Assembly: GCA_009991425.1 (NCBI GenBank)
Contig: JAACWH010000024.1
Location: 1-64,000 of the forward strand
Direction: 5' to 3'
Source: Leptospira sp.
GTDB lineage: Bacteria > Spirochaetota > Leptospiria > Leptospirales > Leptospiraceae
DNA length: 64,000 nt
Part shown: piece after piece, positions 18,440-28,967 of the stretch
Position numbering within the stretch: the stretch's first letter is position 1
Layout: the number at the start of each line of letters is the position of its first letter
Translations under genes and position numbers: made by a program
The notes under the pieces: generated by a model
Database searches by the model: none
Seen by the model: only the letters and a program-made list of their open reading frames with translations
Told to the model about the DNA's origin: nothing

Positions 18440-19936
18440 TTATTTAGATGCGACGGCTAAGGAAAGCTTTTGGTTTTTAACAAAGTCAGTGCTTGAATCA
18501 ATGTTTCTTTCAAGAAGGTATTTTTGGATAGAGGGTGCATAGAACAATGCGATGCTTCCGTTGAAAAATTCAGCACCCTTGCTTGTCAAGGAAAGACATT
18601 TGAAATTTTCTATAGGATCAAGTTGTTTAGAAAATGAACTCAACTCAATTCCGTTCTGGGAATCTGTATATTTCATAAGACCATTTTCAATTGCATAGCT
18701 AGTTGCCTGATCGTATGCATCCTCGAATGAAATACTAAACTTATCTTGGAAACTTTGCAAATTCACTTCCCCAAAATAAAAACTAACAGCTACCATCTTT
18801 GTCATCATCTGCACACGCGGTAAATGGTACAGATCTTGTATAGGAAGAAGTTCTTTGTTGATCTTGTCAAAATAAGGATTCAAATTTTTACCTATAGATC
18901 CGCTGTTATAGGATATTGTAGTATCAGTAAATGTCTGAGCGCCTAGGCCTAAACCTAGGTAGGATTTACCTTGGATGACTCTTCTTGTTAGATAGTGACT
19001 TGTGCCTGTATCATTTTTTAGACGTGAATAGGTATTTTTGCCAGGGTTGGCAGCATAGCCATGATTTTGTAGGAATACCTTTGCTAATTTAGCCATGAGC
19101 TTTACCTGGGCCAAATCAACCTTACTTGCTTGGTCAGAGATTCTTGTAAGTTTGTATCTCATTCTATACAAAGTAATATAATCTGGATTTAGACTTAGTG
19201 CAAATTCCAAAGTCGCTTCCCAACTCTGCAGAGATTGGTTCGCAAATCCATACATCAAATCTACATTGAATTTTTGAAATCCTGCATCTCGAATAACTTC
19301 AGAGGCTTTTTTAATGTTTGCAATTCCGTTCGTATCACGTCCCAGTTCTTTGAGTAGATCTGGTTGTGTAACTTGGATACCCATGCTAATTCTTCGGATA
19401 CCCATTTGAAAGTAGTCTTTGATTTTAACAGATTCTAAACTCGCTATTTTGGGAGTAGTCTCTATACTGATTTCTAGTGAATTGTCCAGATCAAAATGGT
19501 TTTGAACTAAATCAATATGCTCAGCTATAAATTTAGATGGAACAAATGATGGAGTTCCTCCTCCAATATCAAAACCTAATACTTTCTTTCTACCAATTAA
19601 ATTAGAATAAAGTAAGGCTTCCTTATTCAAGGCTTTCATGTATTCTTCTATTTGTTCAGATTCCTTACGGTTGACTACTGTATACTCACAGAAATAACAA
19701 CGTGTCTCACAAAATGGAATATGACTATATAAGTTAATACTGTCTAGATGCTCAAAACTCTTCTCGACTAATGGTTTGTGGCTATCATTCGGTTTTCTGT
19801 AGTCTTTCCAAGTCAGTTCATGAGCCATAGGATAGGCGGTATTGGAAATATGATGATTCCTCTCTCCCGCTAGGAAGATTTCCTTAGGATCAAAATTTTC
19901 ATCATCAGTTCTATTAGGTTCTATCCATTCTTTCAT
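18440..19936 (-). CDS. HemN/HemW-like radical SAM protein
   Basis: This 498-residue radical SAM protein has the coproporphyrinogen-dehydrogenase-like layout: CETRCYFC cluster motif (about residues 76-83), FDIGGGTPSF, ETTPK, and RRISMGIQ...LKELGRD. The C-terminal part (about 330-498) resembles a HemN-type C-terminal domain. It could be an oxygen-independent coproporphyrinogen oxidase relative, a HemW-type haem chaperone or a methyltransferase; spacing around the cysteines does not decide. It starts inside the stop of the FAD oxidoreductase gene (4-base overlap), so the two are probably one functional unit. The pairing is unusual and the function is unknown. Confidence 0.72.
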   Translation of the reverse strand: MKEWIEPNRTDDENFDPKEIFLAGERNHHISNTAYPMAHELTWKDYRKPNDSHKPLVEKSFEHLDSINLYSHIPFCETRCYFCEYTVVNRKESEQIEEYMKALNKEALLYSNLIGRKKVLGFDIGGGTPSFVPSKFIAEHIDLVQNHFDLDNSLEISIETTPKIASLESVKIKDYFQMGIRRISMGIQVTQPDLLKELGRDTNGIANIKKASEVIRDAGFQKFNVDLMYGFANQSLQSWEATLEFALSLNPDYITLYRMRYKLTRISDQASKVDLAQVKLMAKLAKVFLQNHGYAANPGKNTYSRLKNDTGTSHYLTRRVIQGKSYLGLGLGAQTFTDTTISYNSGSIGKNLNPYFDKINKELLPIQDLYHLPRVQMMTKMVAVSFYFGEVNLQSFQDKFSISFEDAYDQATSYAIENGLMKYTDSQNGIELSSFSKQLDPIENFKCLSLTSKGAEFFNGSIALFYAPSIQKYLLERNIDSSTDFVKNQKLSLAVASK

Positions 19937-21579
19937 TTTTGGGATCCAAATAAGGAGAAAAGTTCGTAACCACCCATTACATTCTTACTTGAAACACCTA
20001 GGGATTTCAGTATGCGAACTGCAAGATGGCCTCTCCTTCCTGAGTGACTGATTAGTATACAATGCAGTTTTTGAGATTTCTGCCATTCAGATACTAGTAT
20101 CTTCCATTCAGCTCGCAATTTTTCAAGAGGGATGTGTAGATGATTTGGATAGTCGTCTTCTATATCTAAACCAACATTTACAATGAAATAAGATTCAGGA
20201 TTTACATGAATCTTTCTTGGATGAATCCAAGAAGTAAGTCCTTCTTGCTTAAACATAGCTATGGTCGCTAGAGAGTTCAATCCATCCCTTGCCGTTCCAA
20301 AGGCAGGAGAGTAGGAAAAATCCAATTGAGAGAGTTCTTCTAGTTTTGAACCTTTTAAAATGGCAACTGCAATTGCATCTAACCTTGATTTAATGTCAGA
20401 ACCATATGCCTCCATACCTAAAATCTTATTATTCTTTTTATTGAAATACAAGACTCCATAGAATGGTTTAGAATTCGGCATATAAGGCTCGATGTTCAAG
20501 GTTTTTAAAAAAGACATCCCTAAGTTTTTTTTTCCGATCATATTAATGATTTCTTTCTCGGAATGACCAACTCTTCCGACTTCACCTGTGGGAAGGCGGA
20601 CTATCATCGAAGCCTGGAACAACCCCAATTTAAATTTTTGACCCACAGAGTTTGCTCCCGCAACTTGAGCTGTTTTATCTGCAACTGCTGCTTGTGGAAT
20701 CCAAGCTTGCCCCCAGGGACTCGGAGTCGCAACGCAGATACTACAGGCAAATATATTCTTATCGGAGGTTCTGCAGTATTTATCTATAGGAACGGTTCCA
20801 TCTTTATTGATTTTTATTCCGGAGGCTTGCAAAAGTTCAGTCCTAGGTTTCACTCCGATTGCTGAAACTAAGAAGTCAGTTTCAATACGCTTGCCATCAA
20901 CTACAACTGCTACTAATTGATTTTCTTCTGTTTGAAATTCTAAATTTTGGAATCCTAAGATAAGATTTACTTTTTCTTTTAATTTTGATTCAGCAATCAT
21001 AGAGATCTCATCACCAAAATTAGGAAGGATCTGTGGATTTTTTTCCAGAAGACATACTTCGGCTCCACCTCGAACCAAACCGTCCACTGCCTCTAAACCC
21101 ATAGACCCTCCACCTAAGACAATAAATCTTTTCTTGTCTCTGTCTATGGAAGCCTTAATTGCTGCTAAATCATCTAAGGTTCGAAAGTATCGGAAGTTAG
21201 AGATGAAAGGAAGACCTTCTGGATGGATGGAAGCAGCACCTGTTGCAAAAATTAAACTATCATATTCTAGAATCTTTTTATCTGAATTATGAATTATGGA
21301 TAATTTTTTATTTTTTCGATCAATACCTACAACTTCAGTCTTGGTCAGCACTTTGATATTGTACACATTCTCAAAAAAGGATTCCCTTTCCTGATTTAGA
21401 TCATCAAGCGAGTTTACTTCTTTACTTAGGTGGAAGGAAAGTCCAGCAAGTGAATAGCTCACTCGTGTATTTCTTTCTAATAAAGTAATTTCAGCATTTT
21501 CATCCATTTCCCTCGCTCTAGATGCAGCTGTTGGTCCAGCCAAAGCCGCACCAATGATAATAACTTTCTTTCTTTTCAT
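19933..21579 (-). CDS. FAD pyridine-nucleotide oxidoreductase with rhodanese-like domain; key residues lost
   Basis: The 548-residue architecture is that of CoA-disulfide reductase/rhodanese fusions: N-terminal FAD domain (IIIGAALAGPTAASRAR), NAD domain (VLGGGSMGLEAV), dimerisation domain (about 335-450) and C-terminal rhodanese-like domain (about 455-545). Three hallmarks differ. The catalytic Cys position (NCG in CoADR) reads LAG at about residues 44-46. The GD motif that contacts the FAD ribityl chain reads SI within NIFACSICVA. The rhodanese Cys is Ser (ISHSGRRG). The frame is otherwise full length, so it is unlikely to be a decaying pseudogene. Its start has a Shine-Dalgarno element buried in a hairpin. 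Confidence 0.78.
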   Translation of the reverse strand: MKRKKVIIIGAALAGPTAASRAREMDENAEITLLERNTRVSYSLAGLSFHLSKEVNSLDDLNQERESFFENVYNIKVLTKTEVVGIDRKNKKLSIIHNSDKKILEYDSLIFATGAASIHPEGLPFISNFRYFRTLDDLAAIKASIDRDKKRFIVLGGGSMGLEAVDGLVRGGAEVCLLEKNPQILPNFGDEISMIAESKLKEKVNLILGFQNLEFQTEENQLVAVVVDGKRIETDFLVSAIGVKPRTELLQASGIKINKDGTVPIDKYCRTSDKNIFACSICVATPSPWGQAWIPQAAVADKTAQVAGANSVGQKFKLGLFQASMIVRLPTGEVGRVGHSEKEIINMIGKKNLGMSFLKTLNIEPYMPNSKPFYGVLYFNKKNNKILGMEAYGSDIKSRLDAIAVAILKGSKLEELSQLDFSYSPAFGTARDGLNSLATIAMFKQEGLTSWIHPRKIHVNPESYFIVNVGLDIEDDYPNHLHIPLEKLRAEWKILVSEWQKSQKLHCILISHSGRRGHLAVRILKSLGVSSKNVMGGYELFSLFGSQK

Positions 21580-21583
21580 AATA

Positions 21584-21615
21584 AAATTCCTAGATTTGGA
21601 TAAACTTAGGAATTT
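21584..21615 (-). promoter_or_regulatory. Leader hairpin covering the Shine-Dalgarno of the FAD oxidoreductase
   Basis: Arms 21584-21592 and 21607-21615 are perfect 9-bp complements around a 14-base loop. Read on the minus strand, the downstream arm contains AGGA, 8 bases before ATG 21579, the only plausible ribosome-binding site. The stem is AT-rich, so it could melt with temperature or be opened by a ligand, protein or upstream translation. No long T-run between stem and ATG supports termination instead. Confidence 0.5.
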
Positions 21616-21918
<303 letters not shown>

Positions 21919-22045
21919 ATATCAGGTTAGGGACATGCTCTTTGAGGTCGTTTATGTGGCAAGAAAAAAAGTAGAAGTCAGAGGAGAATTTTTTTAAAAG
22001 AAAAATTGTAAAATATAGCGTCTTAGCAGAAAATTTTGAATGCCT

Positions 22046-22076
22046 TTGAATTGGTTTCCACCTAGTGTGACATAAT
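22046..22076 (+). promoter_or_regulatory. Possible promoter of nrdJ
   Basis: TTGAAT at 22046-22051 and CATAAT at 22071-22076 are separated by 19 bases, slightly long for a sigma-70 promoter, and lie about 30 bases before nrdJ. The nrdJ start at 22108 has GGAGAG as ribosome-binding site. The 189-base leader back to the tRNA shows no recognisable cobalamin riboswitch box. Confidence 0.3.
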
Positions 22077-22107
22077 CATCTTTGCGGATTGGAGAGCGAG
22101 TAACCAA

Positions 22108-25100
22108 ATGAAACTAGATCGTCATTTTACATTAAATAAAAAAGAACTTTACCCTGATATTAAATGGTCTAAGAGAAATTCTAAAATAGCAAACCCTGAT
22201 GGTTCGGTTGTATTTGAGGCAAAAGATGTTGCCGTTCCAGAATCTTGGTCTCAGGTAGCTACAGATATATTAGCACAGAAATACTTTCGTAGAAAAGGAA
22301 TTCCCAAATATCTTAAGAAAGTGGATGAAAAAGGAATTCCCGAATGGCTCCAAAAGTCAGAGCCAGATACAGAAAAGCTGAATTCACTTGATCCTGAAGA
22401 TAGATTTACAGGCGAATCTGACTCACGCCAAGTTTTTCATAGATTGGCGGGTTGTTGGACTTATTGGGGATATAAATACGGATATTTTTCAGATGAAGAG
22501 TCTGCGAAGGCGTTCTATGAAGAAGTTATCTTCATGCTAGCTTCCCAAATGGCGGCTCCCAACTCACCACAGTGGTTCAATACAGGTTTAAATTGGGCCT
22601 ATGGAATTGATGGGAAATCCCAAGGTCATTTCTATGTAGATCCTAAATCTGGCAAGATGACTAAATCTGCTTCTTCTTATGAACATCCACAACCACATGC
22701 TTGCTTTATCCAAGGTGTGGATGATGATTTAGTAAATGAAGGTGGAATCATGGATCTTTGGGTTCGTGAGGCGCGTTTGTTTAAATATGGATCAGGCACA
22801 GGAACTAACTTTTCCAATCTAAGAGGTTCTAATGAGCCACTTTCAGGTGGAGGAAAAAGTTCTGGCCTTATGAGTTTTCTTAAGATTGGAGACAGAGCCG
22901 CTGGTGCTATTAAATCAGGTGGGACAACAAGACGTGCTGCAAAAATGGTCTGTCTCGATCTAGACCATCCAGATATTGAAGAATTTATTGATTGGAAAGT
23001 AGAAGAAGAGAAGAAAGTTGCATCTTTAGTAACTGGCTCTATTATCAACAATAGATTGTTAAATGCTGTAATGCTTGCCTGTCACCAAGATGAAGCTGGA
23101 CAAGCACTTAGCTCTGATGATAGATTCAATCCTCATACAAACTCATACCTAAAGCGAGTCATCAAAGAAGCTAAAAAATCCTTTGTTCCCGACAATTATA
23201 TCAAAAGAGTAATTGATTTAGCAAAACAAGGATTTAAAGAAATCGTATTTGATGAATTAACTACCGATTGGCAGTCAGAAGCTTATAATACAGTGTCTGG
23301 ACAGAATAGTAATAACTCTGTTCGTGTATCGAATGATTTTATGAATGCTGTAGACCGCGACGAAGATTGGAATTTATACAATCGTACCGAGAAGGAAAAA
23401 GCTCTTAAAGAAAATAGAGAACCTAAGGCTAGTAAGATTTTAAGAGCCAGGGATCTTTGGGAAAAAATTTCTTACTCCGCTTGGGCCTCCGCAGATCCAG
23501 GAACTCAATACCACACTACTATCAATGAATGGCATACAAGTCCTGAAGATGGACCAATCAATGCCTCCAACCCTTGTTCAGAATATATGTTCCTTGATAA
23601 CACTGCATGTAACCTAGCTTCAGCTAACTTACAAAAGTTTATCAATTGGGAAGATTCCAGCTTTAAAGTTGAAGATTTTCGTTATCTTTGCAAAATTTGG
23701 ACTTTGATTCTTGAAATCTCTGTAACTATGGCTCAGTTTCCTTCCAAGGAAATAGCTGAATTATCTTACAAATTTAGAACTCTAGGTTTAGGATATGCAA
23801 ATTTAGGTTCTCTTCTGATGGTTATGGGAATTCCCTATGACTCGAAAGAAGCAATAGCTATAACAGGAGCTATTACATCCATTATGCATATGACTGCTTA
23901 TGCAACTTCTGCAGAAATTGCGAAAGAATTAGGGACTTTTGATGGCTATAAGAAGAACAAAGAGCATATGCTAAGAGTGATTCGTAACCATAGAAGAGCT
24001 GCCTATAACGCTCCTAAAGAAGAATACGAAGGTTTAACAATAACTCCAATAGGAATAGATCCTTCTTACTGCCCATCTTATCTATTGCATTCTGCTCAAG
24101 AAGATTCGGATCGTGCTTTGGAACTGGGACAAGAATACGGATATAGAAATGCTCAAGTAACAGTTATTGCACCTACAGGAACAATTGGTCTTGTAATGGA
24201 TTGTGATACAACTGGAATTGAACCTGATTTTGCTCTTGTTAAATTTAAAAAATTAGCTGGTGGCGGATACTTTAAGATCATCAACCAATCTGTTCCTTTT
24301 GCACTTAAGAAATTGGGTTATTCTCCCAGTGAAATAGAAGCCATCGTGAACTATTGCAAAGGTCATTCTACTTTCCGTGGAGCTCCAGGTATCAATACTC
24401 AATCACTTAAAAGTAAAGGTTTTACAGATGAAATCATTGAAAAATTAGAAAAGGATCTCCCTTTTGCTTTTGATATTCAATTTGCATTCAACAAATATAG
24501 TTTAGGCGAAGATTTTCTGAAAGTAAATCTTGGCATTCAACCAGAAGTTTATAACCAAATAGGATTTAATCTTTTGGAGCATCTTGGATTCACTAAAGAT
24601 GAAATCAACCAATCAAATGATTACGTTTGTGGTACAATGACTGTAGAGAATGCCCCCTTCCTAAAAGAAAAGGATTTAGCTGTTTTTGATTGTGCCAATA
24701 AATGTGGAAAGTATGGGAAACGATTCCTTTCTTACCAAGCTCATATTGGAGTTATGGCTGGAGCTCAACCTTTTATCAGTGGTGCGATTTCTAAGACAAT
24801 CAATCTTCCTGAAGATGCCACAGTTACTGATATCAAAGATGCTTATTACATGTCTTGGAAGATGATGATTAAGGCAAATGCTCTCTATCGTGATGGATCT
24901 AAGCTTTCTCAACCTTTAAATTCTGTTTATGAACTATTGAATTTTGATGATGAGGAGGAAGAAGCAATTCCATTGAATACAGCTTCTGCTTCAACTCACA
25001 CTAAAGAAGTCGCTGAAAAGATCGTATACAAATATGTTTCTCAGAGACGTAGACTTCCTAATAGAAGAGCTGGTTATACTCAAAAAGCTATGGTTGGTGG

Positions 25101-25782
25101 TCACAAAGTTTATCTAAGAACAGGTGAATATGAAGACGGACAGATAGGTGAAATTTTCATAGATATGCATAAGGAAGGAGCTGCTTTTAGAAGCTTAATG
25201 AATGCATTCGCTATATCAGTTTCTTTAGGTTTACAACATGGAGTTCCTTTGGAAGAATTTGTAGAAGCATTTACATTCTTTAAATTTGAACCAAATGGTA
25301 TGGTGTCTGGTAATCCTCATATCAAAATGAGTACTTCCGTAATTGATTATCTTTTCCGTGAATTAGCGGTAACTTATTTAGGTAGATATGATTTAGCGCA
25401 GGTTAGCCCAGAGGATCTACGTGCAGATGAAGTTGGTAGAAAGTCCAATACAATTTTATCTGATGATCCGAGAGAAGACGAATTCCCTTCTAAGCCGACT
25501 TTATCCAGCAACAATGAATCAACTATTGTGAAAAATTCAGATATCAGACCTATTTCTTTATCGGGAGCCTTAGGTGCTAAAGAAGAAAAAGTAGAATCTG
25601 GAACTACAACAGCCACTGCTACTAAAACTAGAGCAGTATCTGATACAATGAAGATTATCCAAGAAGCTAGAACAAAAGGATACACTGGTGATACTTGCAC
25701 GGAATGTGGTTCTTTTGAAATGGTTCGAAATGGTTCTTGCTTAAAGTGTAATTCTTGTGGATCTACTACGGGTTGTAGTTGA
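22108..25782 (+). CDS. nrdJ: Vitamin B12-dependent (class II) ribonucleotide reductase
   Basis: At 1224 residues this is a long-form adenosylcobalamin-dependent ribonucleotide reductase, which reduces ribonucleotides to deoxyribonucleotides for DNA synthesis. The 10-stranded barrel carries [12 protein letters not shown], the [18 protein letters not shown] block (active-site Cys and radical-chain residues) and [23 protein letters not shown]. The extreme C-terminus holds paired cysteines CTECG...CLKCNSCG, the flexible redox tail of long NrdJ proteins. No NrdB-type subunit is adjacent, as expected for class II. Dependence on cobalamin is known for the family; the sequence shows no B12 riboswitch upstream. 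It converges on gspN. Confidence 0.96.
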   Translation: MKLDRHFTLNKKELYPDIKWSKRNSKIANPDGSVVFEAKDVAVPESWSQVATDILAQKYFRRKGIPKYLKKVDEKGIPEWLQKSEPDTEKLNSLDPEDRFTGESDSRQVFHRLAGCWTYWGYKYGYFSDEESAKAFYEEVIFMLASQMAAPNSPQWFNTGLNWAYGIDGKSQGHFYVDPKSGKMTKSASSYEHPQPHACFIQGVDDDLVNEGGIMDLWVREARLFKYGSGTGTNFSNLRGSNEPLSGGGKSSGLMSFLKIGDRAAGAIKSGGTTRRAAKMVCLDLDHPDIEEFIDWKVEEEKKVASLVTGSIINNRLLNAVMLACHQDEAGQALSSDDRFNPHTNSYLKRVIKEAKKSFVPDNYIKRVIDLAKQGFKEIVFDELTTDWQSEAYNTVSGQNSNNSVRVSNDFMNAVDRDEDWNLYNRTEKEKALKENREPKASKILRARDLWEKISYSAWASADPGTQYHTTINEWHTSPEDGPINASNPCSEYMFLDNTACNLASANLQKFINWEDSSFKVEDFRYLCKIWTLILEISVTMAQFPSKEIAELSYKFRTLGLGYANLGSLLMVMGIPYDSKEAIAITGAITSIMHMTAYATSAEIAKELGTFDGYKKNKEHMLRVIRNHRRAAYNAPKEEYEGLTITPIGIDPSYCPSYLLHSAQEDSDRALELGQEYGYRNAQVTVIAPTGTIGLVMDCDTTGIEPDFALVKFKKLAGGGYFKIINQSVPFALKKLGYSPSEIEAIVNYCKGHSTFRGAPGINTQSLKSKGFTDEIIEKLEKDLPFAFDIQFAFNKYSLGEDFLKVNLGIQPEVYNQIGFNLLEHLGFTKDEINQSNDYVCGTMTVENAPFLKEKDLAVFDCANKCGKYGKRFLSYQAHIGVMAGAQPFISGAISKTINLPEDATVTDIKDAYYMSWKMMIKANALYRDGSKLSQPLNSVYELLNFDDEEEEAIPLNTASASTHTKEVAEKIVYKYVSQRRRLPNRRAGYTQKAMVGGHKVYLRTGEYEDGQIGEIFIDMHKEGAAFRSLMNAFAISVSLGLQHGVPLEEFVEAFTFFKFEPNGMVSGNPHIKMSTSVIDYLFRELAVTYLGRYDLAQVSPEDLRADEVGRKSNTILSDDPREDEFPSKPTLSSNNESTIVKNSDIRPISLSGALGAKEEKVESGTTTATATKTRAVSDTMKIIQEARTKGYTGDTCTECGSFEMVRNGSCLKCNSCGSTTGCS

Positions 25783-25822
25783 TACTCTCATTAAAGAATA
25801 GAATCTAAATTTTAAAAAGTAA

Positions 25823-26824
25823 TTATTCAGATTGAGTAGGAGTAATCGAAGACTCAGAATCCTTAACTATAGGTTCTGAGTTTCCATTAAGAGGATTATC
25901 TTCTACAGAACCCGGTGAACTTCTACCTAGCATTCCACCCTGTGTTATTGATTCCATATTGAATTCTGGATTTTTCAATGTTCCTTTGATTGGAATACAT
26001 GATTTTCCATTTTCTTGAGGTAAAATCGCAAGCATTCCGGCAAGGTCAGGTCTTTCATTTGCAAATTTTTCCTGCGCAGTTGCACAAATTTTTAAATCCA
26101 ATACGCTCATAGCTAAAATATCAGAAAGACGAATCGTTCCCGAGAAGTTAAACTTAAACCAGGAGGTATCAAAGCTTCCTCTTTCTAAGAGTATTTTACC
26201 AGAACGAAATTTTAATATAAAGCTTCCTTTAATAATTTGAATATCTTTTGCTTCACCTACTAGTGGGATTTCTGGAAGACTTATAATCTTTCCCGAACGA
26301 ATGATAATATTTAAATCTCCAGTTGTTTTGGTAATCCTTTCATCGAAACCTGAAAGTCTACCTGATAAGTTCAAGTTTTTCAAAAGTATTGAAGTAGCAC
26401 CAGAGTCTATGGAAAATGAACTAAAAGTAACATCTCCATCAATTTTATTTTGAATAAGATCTAGTAACTTTAGGTCAATTAAAGTTTCTTCTGACTTTAT
26501 AGTAGTTTCATTTGTTGGTGAAAAAACAAATGAATCGATTCGCTTTTGTCCAAGGATTGGGAATTTAATATCTTTAAATTCAAAACTAATGTTTCTTGAT
26601 TTGGTAAAATCAATAATAGAAGATTTTATTACTTCTTCTAATGGAAATAATAAAATAACAAATAAAAGAAAAAATCCAAATCCTATACTAGCTAATAAAA
26701 TTATTTTCTGAGTGGTTAGGGGAATTTCTTCTTCATCAAGTAATTCAGAGTTAAGTTCATCGTCTAATTCATTAGAATTTTCTTGTTCTTCTACATATAA
26801 TTCTTTTGATGATTCTTCGCTCAT
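25823..26824 (-). CDS. gspN: Type II secretion protein GspN
   Basis: The 333-residue protein has an acidic cytoplasmic N-terminus (about 1-35), one membrane helix (about 38-62, IILLASIGFGFFLLFVILLF) and a periplasmic beta-rich domain that resembles GspN (PILGQKRIDSFVF, LNLSGRLSGF, NLSGTIRL-like repeats). GspN is an accessory inner-membrane component of some type II systems with unclear function. The C-terminal 35 residues are Ser/Pro/Asn-rich. It is the last gene of the gspC-N operon and overlaps gspM by 4 bases; its position supports the assignment more than sequence does. Confidence 0.75.
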   Translation of the reverse strand: MSEESSKELYVEEQENSNELDDELNSELLDEEEIPLTTQKIILLASIGFGFFLLFVILLFPLEEVIKSSIIDFTKSRNISFEFKDIKFPILGQKRIDSFVFSPTNETTIKSEETLIDLKLLDLIQNKIDGDVTFSSFSIDSGATSILLKNLNLSGRLSGFDERITKTTGDLNIIIRSGKIISLPEIPLVGEAKDIQIIKGSFILKFRSGKILLERGSFDTSWFKFNFSGTIRLSDILAMSVLDLKICATAQEKFANERPDLAGMLAILPQENGKSCIPIKGTLKNPEFNMESITQGGMLGRSSPGSVEDNPLNGNSEPIVKDSESSITPTQSE

Positions 26825-27348
26825 GTTCCACCTTTTCCAATTCGCTTAAATGATGAAATTTTTAAGTTAACATCGTAGACATCTTTATCCTGAAATGGTT
26901 TTCTGAAATCTAAATAGTCTACTTTAGCGTTGATTTGTTTATTCTTTTCAATATCATAAATTAATTTTATTATATCATTTAAAATTACTGATCGAAAGCT
27001 AACATCAATTGTAATTTGATTATAATCTTTTCGAATAGTATTTGTTGAATCCTTTTGAGTACTTACTTTTTCTTTTAAATTATATCGAATCATAATTTGA
27101 TCTAATTTAGAATACATTTGGCTGACATCTTCATCTTGACCGCCAGTTTTTAAACCTTTATAGTAGTTATAATCAACAATCACTCTATCCAATTGAGTTG
27201 ATTGTGAAACAGTTTCATTTACACGTTCAGAAAGGCTACTTCGTAAATCAAAGGCCTTTTGAATCAGAAGATAAAATCCCATACAAAAAATAACTAATAA
27301 ACCAGCAAAAACAAAAACTCTTTCTCTCTCATTTAATTGACTGAACAT
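26821..27348 (-). CDS. gspM: Type II secretion protein GspM-like
   Basis: The 175-residue protein has a short cytoplasmic N-terminus, one membrane helix (about 11-28, VFVFAGLLVIFCMGFYLLI), a coiled-coil-like stretch (about 33-70) and a small alpha/beta periplasmic domain. This is the layout of GspM, which pairs with GspL in the inner-membrane platform. Sequence similarity to proteobacterial GspM is too weak to see by eye, so the call rests on topology and position between gspL and gspN. Confidence 0.7.
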   Translation of the reverse strand: MFSQLNERERVFVFAGLLVIFCMGFYLLIQKAFDLRSSLSERVNETVSQSTQLDRVIVDYNYYKGLKTGGQDEDVSQMYSKLDQIMIRYNLKEKVSTQKDSTNTIRKDYNQITIDVSFRSVILNDIIKLIYDIEKNKQINAKVDYLDFRKPFQDKDVYDVNLKISSFKRIGKGGT

Positions 27349-27349
27349 A

Positions 27350-28966
27350 TTATTCCGAGTCTGGACTCGCTACCTCCAATCGTATTTTAAAAGCAATTTT
27401 ATATTTTGTTACACCAGTAAGTAATCTCTTATTCAGTATTTTAATATTTTTAAATTTTGAAGATTTTTCAAAGGCTTGTTCAACTGTTCCTATCTCACTA
27501 AATTCATTTACCCTTCCAAAAATTTGAACTTCATTTCCATCAAATGTAAATTGGTCTAAGATAAATGGAAAGGATTCCTTATCAGGATAGATTTCTGAAA
27601 TTTCTACTAGAGTATCAAGAACACTATCTTTATTAAGAAAAAGTCTAAAGATTTCCGTCTTTTTCTGTTCTGATTTTAGCTTTTTTACCGCAGAAAAAAG
27701 TACATCATCAGGATCTGGTGCTTCTTCTCCAAATCCCTTTTTGTATTTTTCAACCAAAATAGCTTGGTTTTGAGATATTTTTCGTTTATCAATAATGATT
27801 CCAAAAATAAATACAGTTAAAAGTATAAAACACGAAATTCCAGAAATAATTAAATGAGGTAAGAAATTCGCAATTTTAAAACTATTTTTATTTAGTCTTT
27901 TTGCAAAGGCCGTCTCAAGGAAGTCTATTTTATCACTAGATTTCAATCGATAATGATATCCTGTAGCAAGTGCTAGGGTATAAGATCCATCAGCTACTTC
28001 TAGAAAATCGTATTTTTTAACTGGAACATCTAATGCAATCGTAAGTTTCTCATCAATTCCTTTAAATTTAGATCCACCGCCAGAAATATAAATTTCAGAA
28101 GGTCTTTCAGTATCTAACAACGATATGATGGATTTTTCAATTTCATTAGCTAGAACTTGTATATAGTCTGATACTTTCGCTAAAATAGATTTCCAATTTG
28201 AATTCGAAATTTTATATTTTTTTCTATAGAACTCTAAAGATTCAGGATACTCATCATTTTCAAAAAGTGTTTCTGATAAAAGTGTAAGAAATTCTTCTGC
28301 ATCATCATCATCTAAGTTCAATTCGTCAGAAATTATTTCTATGAGCTGTTTAGTTCCGTAATGGAAACTTCTTGTGTGATATAGTTTATTGTTATGAACT
28401 GCATTGAAAATACAGATTTGATAACCAATATGAATTTGACCCAGGAAACTAGGTTCTTTTTCATTGCTTCTTGGAAATAAAGAAGCAAGCACAACTGAGT
28501 CAACAGAAAGACAATCGATTCGAGCATCACCTCTTGCAAAAGGACTCATTACTCTTTCGATTTCATTATGTTGAACATTGAATGTAACTACATAGGAATT
28601 CTCAATATCTATCTTGGAAAGTATTCCTAATACTTCCATAGACTCAGTTGGAAATGGTAATTTATTTTCAACTTCAAATGGAATTATTTCTTTAACTGCT
28701 TTTTCGGATGTGAGAGGTATTATTAAATCTCGAATAAATAATCTATCAACAGAAATGTTTACTAAAAACTTGGATTCTTCAGGGAAAAAACTTTGAATAA
28801 AACGAATAATATTGTATTCATATTCATCTCCTTCTTCATCCTTTAGGTGAATTTTAGGTAAGGTTTCAAATCGGATAGGTGTTATTGTGCCTAAGACATT
28901 CTTAAATAAGACTCCCTTAATGTATTTTGAACCATAGTCTATTGCCAAATACTGATCGTATAACAT
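27350..28966 (-). CDS. gspL: Type II secretion protein GspL (actin-like/PilM-like domain + periplasmic domain)
   Basis: I place the start at ATG 28966, one base after the gspK stop; an upstream start would overlap gspK. The cytoplasmic part (about 1-360) has the FtsA/PilM actin-like fold (YLAIDYGSKYIKGV, ISGGGSKFKGID), which in GspL docks the ATPase GspE. One membrane helix (about 375-398, LIISGISCFILLTVFIFGIII) is followed by a coiled coil and a ferredoxin-like periplasmic domain. Length 538 residues is longer than the usual 400 or so of GspL. Positional support is strong: between gspK and gspM. Confidence 0.82.
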   Translation of the reverse strand: MLYDQYLAIDYGSKYIKGVLFKNVLGTITPIRFETLPKIHLKDEEGDEYEYNIIRFIQSFFPEESKFLVNISVDRLFIRDLIIPLTSEKAVKEIIPFEVENKLPFPTESMEVLGILSKIDIENSYVVTFNVQHNEIERVMSPFARGDARIDCLSVDSVVLASLFPRSNEKEPSFLGQIHIGYQICIFNAVHNNKLYHTRSFHYGTKQLIEIISDELNLDDDDAEEFLTLLSETLFENDEYPESLEFYRKKYKISNSNWKSILAKVSDYIQVLANEIEKSIISLLDTERPSEIYISGGGSKFKGIDEKLTIALDVPVKKYDFLEVADGSYTLALATGYHYRLKSSDKIDFLETAFAKRLNKNSFKIANFLPHLIISGISCFILLTVFIFGIIIDKRKISQNQAILVEKYKKGFGEEAPDPDDVLFSAVKKLKSEQKKTEIFRLFLNKDSVLDTLVEISEIYPDKESFPFILDQFTFDGNEVQIFGRVNEFSEIGTVEQAFEKSSKFKNIKILNKRLLTGVTKYKIAFKIRLEVASPDSE

Positions 28967-28967
28967 A

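Noticed and set aside
18941..18960. Repeated CCTAGG hexamers forming a palindrome
   Set aside because: Lies inside the radical SAM gene and encodes a Leu-Gly-Leu-Gly stretch; the repetition follows from codon usage.
21919..22107. Possible cobalamin riboswitch upstream of the B12-dependent nrdJ
   Set aside because: No B12-box-like sequence or extended pairing was recognisable; the leader is short and AT-rich.
22677..23051. 124-codon open frame on the minus strand inside nrdJ
   Set aside because: Antisense to a strongly conserved gene, no ribosome-binding site, and low-information composition; the same applies to other antisense frames such as 35336-35704 and 38397-38795.
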